This document shows positions 36,260-48,550 of a stretch of DNA of 64,000 nucleotides, in pieces. Made by a program: the position numbers and the translations under genes. A model generated the notes under the pieces. It was not told the origin of the DNA and ran no database searches. It worked only from the letters and a program-made list of their open reading frames with translations. The stretch's first letter is position 1, and each line of letters begins with the position of its first letter. The stretch is from positions 1,187,190,357-1,187,254,356 of the forward strand of contig OY728152.1 of assembly GCA_963277665.1 (NCBI GenBank). Reading direction: 5' to 3'. The stretch is from Viscum album (lineage: Eukaryota > Streptophyta > Magnoliopsida > Santalales > Viscaceae).

Positions 36260-38100
36260 GTTTATTAAATAGAAGACATCAAAAAATTAGTCAGTTGAAA
36301 CTCCAAATCCATTGAACAAAATAAATAATCTTGAAAAATGATTTAAATCAATTTGAATTAAAATCATTTATGAATTATAAAAATAAGAGGAAAAACAACT
36401 AAAATGAAATAGGACCATCTAAAAAACATCCCACTTAGTTTATTTACATGACGATACACACACCCTATCCCTAAATTGCAACCCAGGCCTACATGTCTAG
36501 TCCCCCAATTCATCCCAGTATGTGGTGAGGAAAAGATTGATAAAAAATAAGTATCATATATATGGAAATATAGACATACAACCAGTGTACATATCATAGT
36601 AAAGGGAGATATAATTTAAAGAAAAATACCTAACTGAAAGGGGAAACAAGTTTAGACAATAAGTATACATGTGACCAAACGTCACCTCCAAACCATCCGA
36701 AATCAAAAATAACTTTTTGAAGAGAAGAATTTATTCTAAAGAATTATCTTCCAATTACATGTATCCAATGAATGAAATGTTTAGTATTAGCCACATTTAT
36801 ATGTATAGTTTGAGAAAAAAATCCCATTAGGATAACAAAAAATAATCCAGATAAGTTCTAAAAATAAGGATTCACAAGGTAGCGCATTAAGAAACTGTTT
36901 TGTAAGAAATTTTATAAATAAAATAATTTGAAAACCATTCCTAAAAAACATTGAAATTTAGAAAAATTGTTGTTAATATTTTATCCATCTAAAAAAATAA
37001 GGTAAATATGCCAATATATAAACATATAGGTGACCCAAAATTTATTAAATAATATACCATGAAATAAATATCAAGAAAAAACAATTAACCTTCAATTCGG
37101 CTTCTAGAATACATGACGATACATACAAGACACTCATGACCCAAAAAGTTATAAGATTAGATCCAAAAAATATTCAGTACTACTATAGTCTACTATTTTA
37201 TAAGAAGTTACCTCTTGGTGATGTCACACATAGTATTATTAATGGTGTCTCTACATCGATGAACCCATAATTCCTAGTGTCAAATTCTTCAGAATATCCC
37301 TTTTAGAAAATATGACACATTTTTATAAAACCCATTTAAAACACAAGACAATCGACCTACAGGTTTGAAATTCTATTTTACATTTCAAATCAATTAAATT
37401 CCATTTTAAATGAAAAAAATTGAAACATAAAACCTTACCCTTTTCAATTTCAACTCATACTATCACATTTCAAAACTCCTGATAAATATAAACTACAACC
37501 CCTTAAAGAAATTATAAAATTACTCCTAAATCAAGAATGTAGAAATATTATCGTCTTTGACAACAGGAATTAGAACCCAAAATATCTTCCATCGGAATAG
37601 AAGGAACAATAAAATACTAAAAATTACTGATATAAGACACAATTTAATAACCAAAACCAATTGAAAATAGTGCCACAACCATAAAAGATAGAGGAACTGA
37701 GAGGAATGGTCTACTTGAACTGATGATGTTCATAGAACTTCTGATGAATCATGGAATAGAGAGATGCATAGGGAAGGGAGTCTACTGAAAGTGCGTAGGG
37801 TAGGAGCTCTAACTAAGAGGAGATGGCTGCAAAAGTGAATAGACCCTCAAAAGCTCATGAAACACCCTAATATAGGTGTCATGGGGTATTTCATGGAATT
37901 TAATATTTTACACATCGGAAACCCTTTTATTTTATTTTTCACTCCAAAACACATCACATTTTAAATTAAAAATGGATTTTTCATATTACAGAATTTGTAT
38001 TCTTTACACGACATGTAAAATTTTCACATTTTTCATTAAACTCATTGGATTTTTATAGAAATAATTTTTTTTCGTGTTATCACATTACATGCCATGAAAC
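36260..38100 (-). repeat. Element D 5' LTR region, edges uncertain
   Basis: Shares several blocks in the same order with 28900-30617 (CCAATTCATCCCA at 36505, GTCACCTCCAA at 36687, AACCAAAACCAATTGAAAATA near 37640, TTTTTCAT-TTACA near 37978). The similarity is low, so the element is old. Neither the outer start nor the inner end could be fixed. Confidence 0.5.
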
Positions 38101-38360
38101 ATCCCAAATATAGAAAAAAATAATGTTTTAATCTAAAAATTAATAAAAATAATCTATGCCTCCAGCAATACATGTATCCTCTCAATTCAAATATGGATGT
38201 ATATGAACAATTAGAGGGGACTCCAGAAGAAATAAATTAGAAAATGCCTGATATAATGGTAACAAGGTGTTATGCTGGTGATATTTTAGTTCAGGTATCA
38301 GGTCTTTCTAGTGGTATGTCAGTCCATTGTTATGTCCTTCTGGAGGTACATCATTTCCAA
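38101..38360. other. AT-rich DNA, nothing recognised
   Basis: No motif seen on either strand. It may be the outer edge of element D or its target. Confidence 0.4.
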
Positions 38361-38369
38361 TGATTGAAA

Positions 38370-38760
38370 ATTTTGATAGTAGGTCATTCTAGAAGTGGAA
38401 TCCCAATAGTGGAACCTGAGAGGGGACATCTTATTGGTAGCAACCTAATGGGGGAATCATGGTGGTGGACCTATAGCGGACGCCCCTATGCAGTGGTCCC
38501 TTGGTGGTGGAAGCCGGTCGGTGTAAGCCTAGTGGTGGATTATGGAAATGGCACTCTAAACATGGACTCTTGGTAGTGGCACCCTAATGGTGGAATCTTA
38601 GTGGTGGCACCCATATAGTGGAACCATGGCTGCAGAAATATAAGTATTCCACCCTAGTGGTTCAAGCCTCACAGTGTCTCCGATACTATGGAATCCTAGA
38701 AGTGGTACCCAAGTTGTTGTTCCATGATGTTGGAACACTGACAGTGGTAATGAACAATGT
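38370..38760 (+). repeat. Degenerate G-rich minisatellite, unit about 14-16 bp
   Basis: At least 18 imperfect copies of a unit like CCTAGTGGTGGAAT (variants AGTGGAATCC, GGTGGTGGACC, AGTGGCACCC, TGGTGGAATC) follow one another. The tract is clearly richer in G on the plus strand than its surroundings. The open frame at 38364-38576, with repeated W-W-W, is a by-product of the repeat and not a gene. GTGGTGG-type runs could form G-quadruplex-like or slipped structures. Confidence 0.8.
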
Positions 38761-38769
38761 TTAATGTAT

Positions 38770-39680
38770 TTACCAAATTTATAGATTTTCCATTTTTACA
38801 TATTTTAATGAAAAAAATTGATTTTAATTCATTGATTAATTTTTTTATGTTGTTTTAATGGATAATAATTATATCCTATATTGATTAAATTTTTAGATAA
38901 GTTTTTACATGGTTCAACCTTGTGTTTTTAATGACATCTTCTATAAACATTCAACTAAACCATATCAAAATTTTCTAGTTTTATATATAATATTTCAAAT
39001 TAATATATCCATCCATTGATATTTCTATCTTGAATTTCTTTGGATGAGATGATAAAATAGATTTTTCTTTGGATTCAAGCAACCTTGTCTATGATTCTAC
39101 TTTGAGTTATCCTTGAAGGAAGATTGTTTCTATATGTGCACCCCTTATTTTTGGTGCAACGAGTTTTTGTAAAGATAATTTATTTTAGTCATCAATTCTG
39201 TCATTTCTCATATTTGTTTATCATGTATATATGGATTCTTATACTTATCTATGTCAAAAAGGTTGCATCCAATTCAAGAACGATAAAAAAATTGTTTGAA
39301 ATAATTTAATAGGGGAAGGGGAATGTGAATCACATTATTTCTTATCAAGAGTTATTTTTATATAAATGATGATTGTACATACATAATTACTAGATGAAAA
39401 TAATTACTATTGGTAGCCCCTATTTTCATTTCATTTATATTTTTTCATTCACATGTTTTCTAACAAATTTTAATCCAATATAAATAATTTCTTAACCATT
39501 TGTACTCATATAATTAATTTGTTCCATCTGGATATATGGATTTTGTGATAACAACCTCATGTAATGAAATGAAATTGAATGAAAGGCCATATTCGTAATA
39601 TAGAAAATTATTTTTTAACTGATGTATTATTTTTATAGATATGGTTGTGTGTTTTTTCTTGGTTGGGATGATCTGATGCA
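38770..39680. other. AT-rich DNA between the two G-rich tracts
   Basis: Nothing recognisable on either strand. The frame at 39124-39309 is hydrophobic but short, with no homologous motif, and is not called. Confidence 0.45.
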
Positions 39681-39689
39681 TGAGCGGTG

Positions 39690-39900
39690 ACTTTTTTCAT
39701 GTTTGTGGGGGTAGTGTATGTGATATGTAGTGGAGATGCGATGGTGGTGATGGTGTGCATATATAGTGGGTTTTTGATTGGGTCTATGGTATGGTTTTCT
39801 AGTGGGGTTATAATGGTGGTGGTGGGGTTGTTTTTCATCAGGTATATGATGGTGGCCAGATATTCTAGTTTCCGGGGTAGTAATGGAGTTAAATACTTGA
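39690..39900 (+). repeat. Second G/T-rich degenerate repeat tract
   Basis: Contains TGTGGGGGTAGTG, ATGGTGGTGATGGTG, TAGTGGGG and ATGGTGGTGGTGGGG in close succession, strongly strand-biased (G and T on the plus strand). It resembles the tract at 38370 in its TAGTGG core but has a less regular period. The overlapping frames (39687-39929 plus, 39838-39608 minus) come from this composition. Confidence 0.55.
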
Positions 39901-40107
39901 TAATGATATCAAATGGTAATTTTAAATGAATGATTGGGTGAAGGGAATTATGGTTTAAAGGGTAAATTTATATAAATGATCTAGTATACTGTAAATATGA
40001 AAAAATGAGGCTTTTCTAATTAAAATGTGTTGAGAAAGGATAATATAGAAATTGGATTTAATGAAAAACAATTTGTTGTTCATATATTGTTTTTTTCATT
40101 GAATGCA

Positions 40108-40112
40108 TTTAG
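40108..40112. repeat. Target-site duplication of element C (left), TTTAG
   Basis: Stands directly before the first LTR start (TGTAACATCCC). The matching TTTAG is at 60668-60672, directly after the third LTR. Confidence 0.85.
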
Positions 40113-43100
40113 TGTAACATCCCATGTAAATAAATAATAAGACATATTTCATATTTATGAATATTTGTGAATTAAATATGAATTTTACTTTAAAGGGGTT
40201 GCTATGTTCGATAGAGTACCTGATACGTAACAACGGATTTCATTGAAATCTTACGTTGCCCACTAATAGCATTTTATTATTATTTTACATGGTAGTTAAC
40301 TCCTTGCCCTTATATTGGAGGGAATGAACCAAATAACTACATTATTACTATACATTTTTTTAAATGTATTTCCATTTATCCAATAAAAAATTAGATGCTT
40401 AAAATGTGAATGAATCTAATTTTAAGCATAATTTACATTAAAAGGTCGATTTACAACCTTTTAATGGAGAACCCTATATAAATATAGTTTTTTTCATTTT
40501 TATATGTTTTATTTAACCAAATAAAATTCTTCTTTATATTTGGTACATCAAAATTTACTTTGGGTAATTTTTTGGTATTTTTCGGATAAAGTTCATTTGT
40601 AATTAATAGTGAAACATAATGTATTTTAAATCAAAAGTGACTTTTAATCTAATTTATTAATATGGTTAGATTATCCTTTTTAATTGGTTTAAAAGAGTAA
40701 TTATAATTTATATTTTTACTATTTAATCTAATTTTCTTTATTGGAATTAATTTCACTTTTAAATTGGATATAAACAAGTATCAATCATTTGATAGTTATT
40801 GTTTTTTAAAAACACGCTATTTGTTTTGATAACGAGAATAAATTTTAATTTAATTAACGCAACTTCTATTTTTATAATTTGGTAAAATAGACATAATTTT
40901 TGAATTCGGACTATCAAATATATCTTAGGCTGAATTTTTGGTATTTTTTTGAAAAACATCATGTTTTTATGAATAGTGAAACCACTTAGTAGTAGTGAAA
41001 AAATGACATTTTCAATTAAATGAAATTTTACCACTTTTGTGAATTGAATTTCAAAAATCTGACATACATGGTTGTTTTTAGTAAGTAAAATTTGGTTCAA
41101 TAATATGATAATATTTTTTGATGAATATTAACTTTTGACTTTTATTTTCCATGGTTAAAGGTAAATATGGTAATTCAAGGTAAAAAGAATATTATAATAA
41201 TTTAAAATTACTTCAACACTTGTAAAAAAATTATTTTTTATCCATTTACAACCATGAAATTTTTTTTGTCAATTCTGGGACCCCATTCTACCATTTGGGA
41301 GTGATAATGAAAATTTAGATTAATTAACAAAAAGTAAAGGCAAAAATGACAAAAACAAATATCTTTTAGTAAATTAATTTTTAAGAGGGGTTTTATAAAT
41401 TATCATTTCGACAATAAATATTCATTGGAAAGATAAAATTATTTCCTACAGCATGGAATTTTTTTATAATTTTTAGACATAATTTAATTTAAATTATTTA
41501 TGACACAAGTATGATGCAGCGTTTACCTCATTAATAAAACATTTATTTAAATAAGATTATAAATATTAAAATAACATCCAAAACCTGTCCAATTATTATT
41601 GAATAATTTATTTAGACCATGAGTAATCTTATCTTCAACTCTAATGTTTTTTGGTATTTTTGAAACTGAATATATGTTTATAATAAAATAATTTGTTCAC
41701 ACTTTCTTAAAGAGTCCCTCTTCCCCCTTATAAAAATCCCTCACGTCTAACCAATTACTCACACCTCTCATGACTTTTGGCTCATCAAACCTCTACCCAA
41801 TTAAAATCCCTACATACCTCTCCTTATCTTATAAGCCTAACGTTAGGCATAAGGCACATCAAGAAGTCCTTTTGGTTCAAACCAAAGAAAGTTACCCAAA
41901 TTAAAGGTAATAGTTTCTCTTAACTTATTTTCTTTTATTTTACTTCTCCAACCCCTAAACTCTTCTTATTCCATTATTTTATATCATGAATAGTATCCTA
42001 AATATACTATGATGTTTTTATGAGATGGATTTGAACTACACATATACACACCTCCATCAAATGGGTGAAGAACATACTGTTTCTGTGGATGGAAAACTAA
42101 GGCCTCACGAGATGATGATTGTTCAATTATCTCCAACCACCTATCATGGGGGACATTAAGATGACACTATATTTATATATGATATATATTATTTTTATGA
42201 TTTCTTTATGCTTCTGTATTTTTCTTTTATATCATACCTTTATGGTTTCTATTATAGGTAAACCCGATAATTTTATTTTAGGAAGTGCAGACTATCGCCC
42301 CCTCAATATGATATGACCCATTAATGACATATGTGGGACATATAAAGGATGTAGTTAATGATATTATATATGATATTATACTGTAATTATAATATAGCTA
42401 TGTATCATTAAGTTTTAATTCCATTAAAATAAGAAATATAAATGAAAGTAGCATTCATGCGTACGTAGGGCTTAACGTCTCCATGAACAGTGCATTTCAT
42501 TTCTTACTTCCAAATGATATGTACTGTTATAAATTAATATATATTTGATATATATGATAGATATGATATATATGATATATAAATAATGAATATCATTCTG
42601 GATATAATGGACTATTGACCCCATGGACAACTTGTAAATATAAGTAGCTCTTTTTTGACAGAAGTACCAAATGTCGACAAAATGATCGTTATTAACTTGA
42701 ATTATTACTTAATGTTTATAACAAAGTAATAAGTGATATAAAAGGAATAAAAAACTTGAAAAATGTTCTTATGCATGTAGAAATAAAATTTAGTTTATTA
42801 TTCAGGATATTAATGAATGAACCGTTAAACTCAGACACGAGGTAAGGGACTTCATCTCAATCTCCTTTCATTGAGGCATATTTAGTTTTATACATGACAT
42901 TATCTTATACACCCCTTTGACTTCTCATTTCAATCAAATGGTATCTTTTTATATAAACCATTTTACTAAATGATAAAAAGGAATGTCTTTTTGCGTAAGT
43001 AGTGACAATGACCATTCCGCCGCCGTGAGTATTTTTTGATCTCTTGGCTTCCATAACATGTCGTAATGTTTTTAAAAAGGAAATTAAATAACATTTACTA

Positions 43101-43883
43101 TTTTTACATATTTTGGTATTGAAAATTATTTTGAGAATGGATTTATTATTCCAACATCTTGAAATGGTATTTTGATATTTCAATGTTGAAATGATATCTT
43201 TCCTTTATACATATGTTATGTGTTATGATCATGTTATGGTTCTTTGGAATTACTTGAATATACGGGTGGTTCCGTGATAATCCTAGGGCGAGTGATTCTA
43301 TGATAGCCCTCCAATGCATTAGGTAACATGATAGAGGTAAATGTGAATGTTTCTCCTAATATATTTAGGTAATATACAGTGATGGGTATTGCAAAGTAAC
43401 ACCCTATATAGTTGTGATAGCTACAACATAAATATGTTATGGATGCCACAAATTACTTTTATGATTTATGATTTCTATTTATTATTCATAAATCTTATGT
43501 TTTCATGATCTAAGTAAAAGAGATTATGTTATTTATGTAATTATGAACAGATGTTTTATTTCTTTGTTTTATAACTCTTATTGAGTTTTTTATGCTCATC
43601 CCCTATTTTGAAATGTTTTCAAAAGTTGAAAAGATGAATAGGGTCAAGGATGGAGTCAAGGAAAAGTCATGTTGTATAAAACATGGGATTAGACATGACA
43701 CTTTTTTTTCAAGAGTTATTATTTTATGAAAAAATGGAATCTGTGTAGAACTATTTATTTTGTAATCTTTTGAGATTTAATAGTTATGTCCTAATTCTGT
43801 AAAACCCTAAACCTGAAATGATCCTCAATGTGAATTATATATTTAATTTGGTATTATGTAATGTTTAAGGTCGGGTCCTTATA
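40113..43883 (+). repeat. Element C LTR 1 (3771 bp)
   Basis: Starts TGTAACATCCCATG and ends GGGTCCTTATA (ancestral TTACA). The TATA box is at 41728. GC-richer blocks lie at 42451-42500 and 42990-43040. ATATATGATATATA runs are at 42541-42590, and a block near 43286-43330 has ATAGCCCTCCAATGCATTAGG. All are shared with the other two C LTRs. Frames inside (42119-42316 plus, 43183-42905 minus, 43449-43234 minus) recur in the other LTRs but carry no known domain. Confidence 0.88.
41728..41736 (+). promoter_or_regulatory. TATA box of element C LTR 1
   Basis: TTATAAAAA after a C-rich stretch. It is conserved as TTATAAAAA at 50165 and, altered, as TAATAAAAAG at 58505. It lies 1.6 kb into the LTR, leaving about 2.1 kb of R-U5 leader. 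Confidence 0.65.
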
Positions 43884-43885
43884 GT

Positions 43886-43897
43886 TGGTATCAGAGG
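43886..43897 (+). other. Primer-binding site, element C copy 1
   Basis: TGGTATCAGAGG, identical to the initiator-Met-tRNA primer site in 11 of 12 bases, two bases after the LTR end. Confidence 0.85.
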
Positions 43898-44027
43898 TTG
43901 GTTTAGATTACTTTAGGAGTTAGGGTATTGTTAAATTATTACCATAAAGTATTTAATGTTAATAATGAAATCATATAGCATTTACAGATTATAATGTTGA
44001 TTTTCCTATGATATTTCTATGTTCATA

Positions 44028-45165
44028 ATGGTTTTCCGAAGAGGAAAGATGACAGCTATGTTGGGATGACATCTGGAGGAAAACAACCTTCCAAATCCGC
44101 AACCTGAGATGGTCAGAATCGGAATTGAACAGTTTGATTCAATGATGGAACAATTGACTCAGGCTATAAATGGTGGTGGTATCTAGGCATGAGATCATCC
44201 GTATCAACCTCAGAGAAATGTTTCAGTAGTAGAGAATTTCATGAGGCAACATCCCCCATCATTTATAGGAGCATCTAACCCGGTGCTAGTTGAAGGGTAG
44301 ATTAAAGAACTAGAAAAAAAATTCAACTTCATTGGTTGATCAGAACATCAAATGGTTAGTCTCGCTCTTTAATGTTTTGAAGGTGAAGATGTTCAGCGGT
44401 GGTAGATGGTGAAAAATATCAGGGATAGTGAGGAGATTGATGCACTTTATTGGGATGAAATCAAAGGTATGCTTCTTGAGAAATATTTTCCAAAATTTTT
44501 TCATTTTAGAATGGGAATATAATTCCTAGAATTAAGGCCGGAGGATGACTTAATGGCTTTTTATGAAGGAAAATTCACTCGACTGGAAAGGTATGCTCCA
44601 AATTTCATATGAGACCTTTCTAGTAAAATCAACTATTTTTATTTAGGATTAAAGCCAAAGTATCAGAGGGTATTAGCTTCTTGTGAGTTCCAAATTTATG
44701 AAAACAAGTTTTTTGTGCAGAGAAGGTGGAAATTGAGTTATATAATGATCAGGTGTTCTTTGAAATACAATAGAATAATAGGTCGATGTGGTTTGAGAAA
44801 GGGAAGAACTCTTCAAAAAAATCTAATGGAAAGAATATTAAATTTACAGTTTGTGAAAATTGTGGTAGAAATCATGATGGGGAATGAATTTTGAATTCTG
44901 GTAAGTGCTACTGATGTGGTAAAATGGGAAATACGGCTTGTAATTACATTGAAAGAGATTAGGGTAATGGTATGACAATATCTAATTTACCATTAGTAAA
45001 ATGTTTTAAGTGCAATGAAATGGGTAATTATGAAAATGAGTGTCCAAAAAAGAACTTAACTGAAGGAAAGCAGCAAGACTACAAGCGGAAATGGGTGGTG
45101 AAATCCTTTGCAACTACATCAGTAGATGTTTGGCCATCAAATTAAATTGAATCAGGAATACTGTT
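44028..45165 (+). pseudogene. gag: Element C copy 1 gag, broken
   Basis: The start is taken at ATG 44028 (M-V-F-R-R-G-K), conserved in copy 2 at 52465. Then come M-E-Q-L-T-Q-A-I near 44140, the capsid start Q-H-P-P-S-F-I-G-A (about 44250), L-E-K-K-F-N-F-I, C-F-E-G-E-D-V-Q-R-W, L-L-E-K-Y-F-P, Y-E-G-K-F-T-R-L-E-R-Y-A-P, and G-L-K-P-K-Y-Q. Near 44908 and 45001 are two zinc knuckles: C-Y-stop-C-G-K-M-G-N and C-F-K-C-N-E-M-G-N-Y-E-N-E-C. In both the histidine is Asn, so neither could bind zinc normally. At least five stops and a frameshift near 44700 break it. The domain order is that of a full chromovirus Gag of about 370 residues. Confidence 0.88.
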
Positions 45166-46960
45166 TGTTTGTTAATATTATGCCAATGTGTTGTTTGATT
45201 TAGGGTCTACACACTCATTCTTTTCTGAGATGTTTTATCATAAATTGGCAATTCCATCTCAAGATATGAATACATTACATATGGTAAAAACACCTAAAGG
45301 AAATTTTTAGACAAATAGAAAACATAAGAACATTTATGTCCTTATGGGTGGATATAATCTACCTGCAAACCTTATTGTTTTACCTCTAGTAGAGTTTGAT
45401 TTTATTTTGGGTATGTATTGACTTTCTGTTTATCATGCTATAATTGACAACAGTGCTAAAGAGGATTCTTTTTAGAATGATTTTCATTTTCTATACAAGA
45501 ATGAAGCCATGATTTTGATAACATATCAGGAATATGGGAAACTGGTAAAATATAGTAATGAATGTTACCTTGATAATATTTATGAAAATAAAGGAACTAT
45601 TCAGATTAATGATGTGCTAGTGGTAAATGAGTATCATGATGTTTTTCCTGATAAGTTTCCTGGTATTAAACTTGATCGAAAAGTTGAATTTACTATTGAA
45701 TTAGTTCCTGATGCTAAGACAATTTCAAAAGCCCCTCATTGAATTTCTCAAATTGAACTTTTAGAGTTAAAGACGCAATTGAAGGAGTTATTAGATAAAG
45801 GATTCATTCGACCTAGCACAACACCTTGGGGTTCTCCTGTCTTTTTTGTTAAAAATAAAGATGGTTCAATGAGACTTTGCATTGATTATTGAGTATTGAA
45901 TAACATCACTATTAAGAATAGGTATCATTTGCCTCATATCGATGATTTGTTTGATTACCTCTAGGGAGCTCAGTATTTTTCAAAGATAGATTTGAGGTTG
46001 GGGTATCGTGAGTTGAAATTAAAGGAAGCATACATTCTGAAGACCGCATTTTGTACTAGATATGGCCATTATTAATTTTTAGTTATGCCTTTTGGTTTAA
46101 CCAATGCACCTGTTGTATTAATCGATCCTATTAATATAATTTTCCGTCTGTTCCTGGATAAGTTTGTGGTTGTATTCATTGATTATATTTTGGTTAATTA
46201 TAAAGGTAAAGTAGAACAAGAAATTTCTTTAAGGGTTGTCTTGAAAAACTTAAAATAAATGAAACTGTATGGGAACTTTGGTAAGTGTGAGTTTTGGTTG
46301 CAAAAAATTTCATTCCTTGGTCACATTGTTTCGAGAGATGGAATAACGGTTGATATTACTAAAAACCAAGTTGCTGAAGAATGGGAAGGACCCACAAATA
46401 TAACCAAGATTCGTAGATTTATTGGTTTGGCAGGTTATTACAAAAGGTTTGTCGAAAATTTTTCATAGATATCTACTCCAATGACTATGTTAACTCGAAA
46501 AGGTTTTAAGTTCATCTGGACAATAGAATTTGACGACTGTTTTCAGGAATTGAAAACAAGATTGGTGAATGCTCCAGTTTTGGAACTGCTATCCAGAAAT
46601 GGTGAGTTTGTTATCTATAGTGATTCTTCGTTGAAAGGACATGGTTGTGTCCTAATAAATAACGATCAAGTAATTTCTTATGCTCCATCTCAGTTGAAAT
46701 CACAAGAGTTAAATTACCCTAAATGGGATTTGAAATAAACTGCTGTTGTTTTTCGCTTTAAAAATTTGAAGGAATCATTTTTATGGAGTAAAATGTGAAA
46801 TATATACTGATCACAAAAGTTTAAGGTTTATATTCACTCAATAATAATTGAACATGAGACAGAGGATATGGCTATAATTAATCAATGATTATGATTTCAT
46901 GATCCATTACTATCTGGGAAAAGAAAATAAAGTGGTTGATGCTTTGAGTTGATAAAGTAA
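45165..46960 (+). pseudogene. pol: Element C copy 1 protease, RT and RNase H, broken
   Basis: The protease is at about 45185-45430: V-L-F-D-L-G-S-T-H-S-F-F (active site D-S-G-A has become D-L-G-S), with I-L-G-M at the end. RT follows from about 45740: [43 protein letters not shown] and the catalytic strand F-I-D-Y-I-L-V at 46175-46195, where the second aspartate is Tyr. Then F-G-K-C-E-F-W-L, F-L-G-H-I-V-S and F-I-G-L-A-G-Y-Y-K-R-F. RNase H starts at about 46610 with V-I-Y-S-D-S-S-L-K-G-H-G-C-V-L, keeping the first catalytic Asp. Open stretches are 45509-45742, 46259-46468 and 46481-46738, separated by stops. It cannot polymerise DNA. Confidence 0.9.
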
Positions 46961-48520
46961 TTCTTCATTATCCTTGTTACATTTAAAACAAGATCCTTTG
47001 GTTTTTGATTTCATAAACATTGGAATAGAAGTTATTGGTGCTGAAAACTCTTCTGTTTTGTATCAGGTGTCCCTGAGATCAACTCTATTAGACAGAATTA
47101 AGAAATCACAGAATGAAGATAGTGAGTTACAGAAAAAGGTAGAGTTGGTTAAAAAGGGTATGTTGCCTGAATTTAACATTGATAATGATTGTGTTTTGAG
47201 ATTTCGAAAGATATTATTTGTGCCCTTGGATATACAGTTGAAAAATGAGTTATTATGTAAAGCTCATAGTTCCCCGTTTTTAGTTCATCCTGGATGTACT
47301 AAGATGTATAGAGATCTTCAAGAGTATCACTGGTAGGAAGGAATGAAAAGAGATTTTTTTTATTTACTGTGAAGTGTTTGACTTGCCAGCAAGTTAAAGT
47401 AGAGCGGCAGTTACCGAAAGGGATGATTTAGCCTTTACTAGTACCAGAGTAGAAATGGGAAAATATATCCATGGACATCATTGTGGGATTACTGAAGACA
47501 TCTCGAGGTAATAATGCAATCTGTGTTATTATTGATCGATTGAATAAATCTGCTCATTTTCTTCCTATTTGAGATACATTGTCTCTAGATCAACTTTCAC
47601 GGTTGTATTTTAAAGATATATTATGGATTCATGGAGTTATCCTCTCCATTGTATCTAATTGTGATACTAGGTTTACTTATAACTTTTTGGAAGGCCTTCA
47701 GAAGTCGTTGCATACTGAATTAAACAATAGTACAGCTTTTCATCATCAATCAGATGGGAAATCAGAACGAACAATTAAAACATTAGAGTATATGTTATGT
47801 GCTTTCTCGATGGATTATCATGGATGTTGAGACCAAAATATTTATTTGGTTGTATTTTCATATAATAACAGTTTTCATTAAAGTATATAGATGGATCCAT
47901 TTGAGACATTATATAGAAACCATTGTCGAACTCCAGCTTTTTGGTATGAATTAGGTGAAAGGAAGATGATGGGACCAGAATTGGTAGAAGAGATGGTGGA
48001 GAAAGCACAGATGATTCCGAAGCACATGAGAACACCTCTGAGAAGACAAAAAAGTTAAGAAGATAACCAGAAGAAGGATCTTTCATTTGAGGTAGGTGAT
48101 TGTTTCTTTCTCAAAGATTCCCATTGGAAAAGTGTTATGTGTTTTGCTAAGAAGGGAAAGTTGAGTTCGAGGTTCATTGGTCCTTAAGAAATTTTGGAGA
48201 AAGTTGGATCAGTAGTGTACAAATTGGCTTTATCTCCAATTTTATCCTAGGAACATAATGTTTTTCATGTTTCTATATTGAAAAAGTATATACCTGATCC
48301 ATCTCATGTTTTGAGACAAGAGGTAGTTCAGTTGGAAGAGAATCTACCTTATGAAGAACAACCATTTCAGATTTTTGACCATAGAGAGCAAGTGTTGCGG
48401 AATAAGGTAATTCACCAGGTAAAGCTTTTGTAGAAAACCCATATGTTTGAAGAGGCAATGTGGGAATCTAAAAATGCTATGAGAGATAAATACCCCCACT
48501 TATTTTGATAAGTAAAATTG
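46961..48520 (+). pseudogene. pol: Element C copy 1 integrase and chromodomain, broken
   Basis: The zinc-binding domain lies in the open piece 46974-47336 and beyond (H-S-S-P-F-L-V-H-P-G-C-T-K-M-Y, then C-L-T-C-Q-Q after a shift near 47370). The core has [15 protein letters not shown] (first Asp kept), I-V-S-N-C-D-T-R-F (second catalytic Asp of S-D now Asn), and F-H-H-Q-S-D-G-K-S-E-R-T-I (third catalytic residue, Glu, kept). Next are F-E-V-G-D and L-S-S-R-F-I-G-P, and H-N-V-F-H-V-S-I-L-K-K-Y-I-P-D-P-S-H at about 48253. Last is the chromodomain (about 48330-48508): F-D-H-R-E-Q-V-L-R-N-K, V-K-L-L-stop-K-T-H, E-A-M-W-E and K-Y-P-H-L-F. Several stops and shifts are present. Confidence 0.9.
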
Positions 48521-48533
48521 TGTGGACGCAATT

Positions 48534-48550
48534 CCCAAAAGGGGGAAGGA
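48534..48550 (+). other. Polypurine tract, element C copy 1
   Basis: CCCAAAAGGGGGAAGGA immediately precedes the second LTR. Confidence 0.85.

Larger units (their letters stand above)
28900..38100 (-). mobile_element. Element D: Ty3/Gypsy chromovirus, minus strand, decayed
   Basis: In minus-strand order: 5' LTR region (about 38100-36260), gag core (about 34910-34745), reverse transcriptase (33441-32960), RNase H and integrase (about 32900-31000), chromodomain (30898-30713), polypurine tract (30633-30618) and 3' LTR (30617 to about 28900). RT before integrase with a terminal chromodomain places it in the chromoviruses. A Copia solo LTR (35187-36255) lies between the 5' LTR and gag. The outer LTR edges are fuzzy and I found no target duplication. 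Confidence 0.7.

Noticed and set aside
38364..38576. 70-codon frame rich in W-W-W and glycine
   Set aside because: Produced by translation of the G-rich minisatellite.
39608..39929. Overlapping frames on both strands
   Set aside because: Explained by biased G/T composition of the second repeat tract.
42119..42316. Hydrophobic small frame that recurs in LTR 1 and LTR 3
   Set aside because: It recurs because the LTRs are repeats; it is not open in LTR 2 and shows no conserved start or domain.
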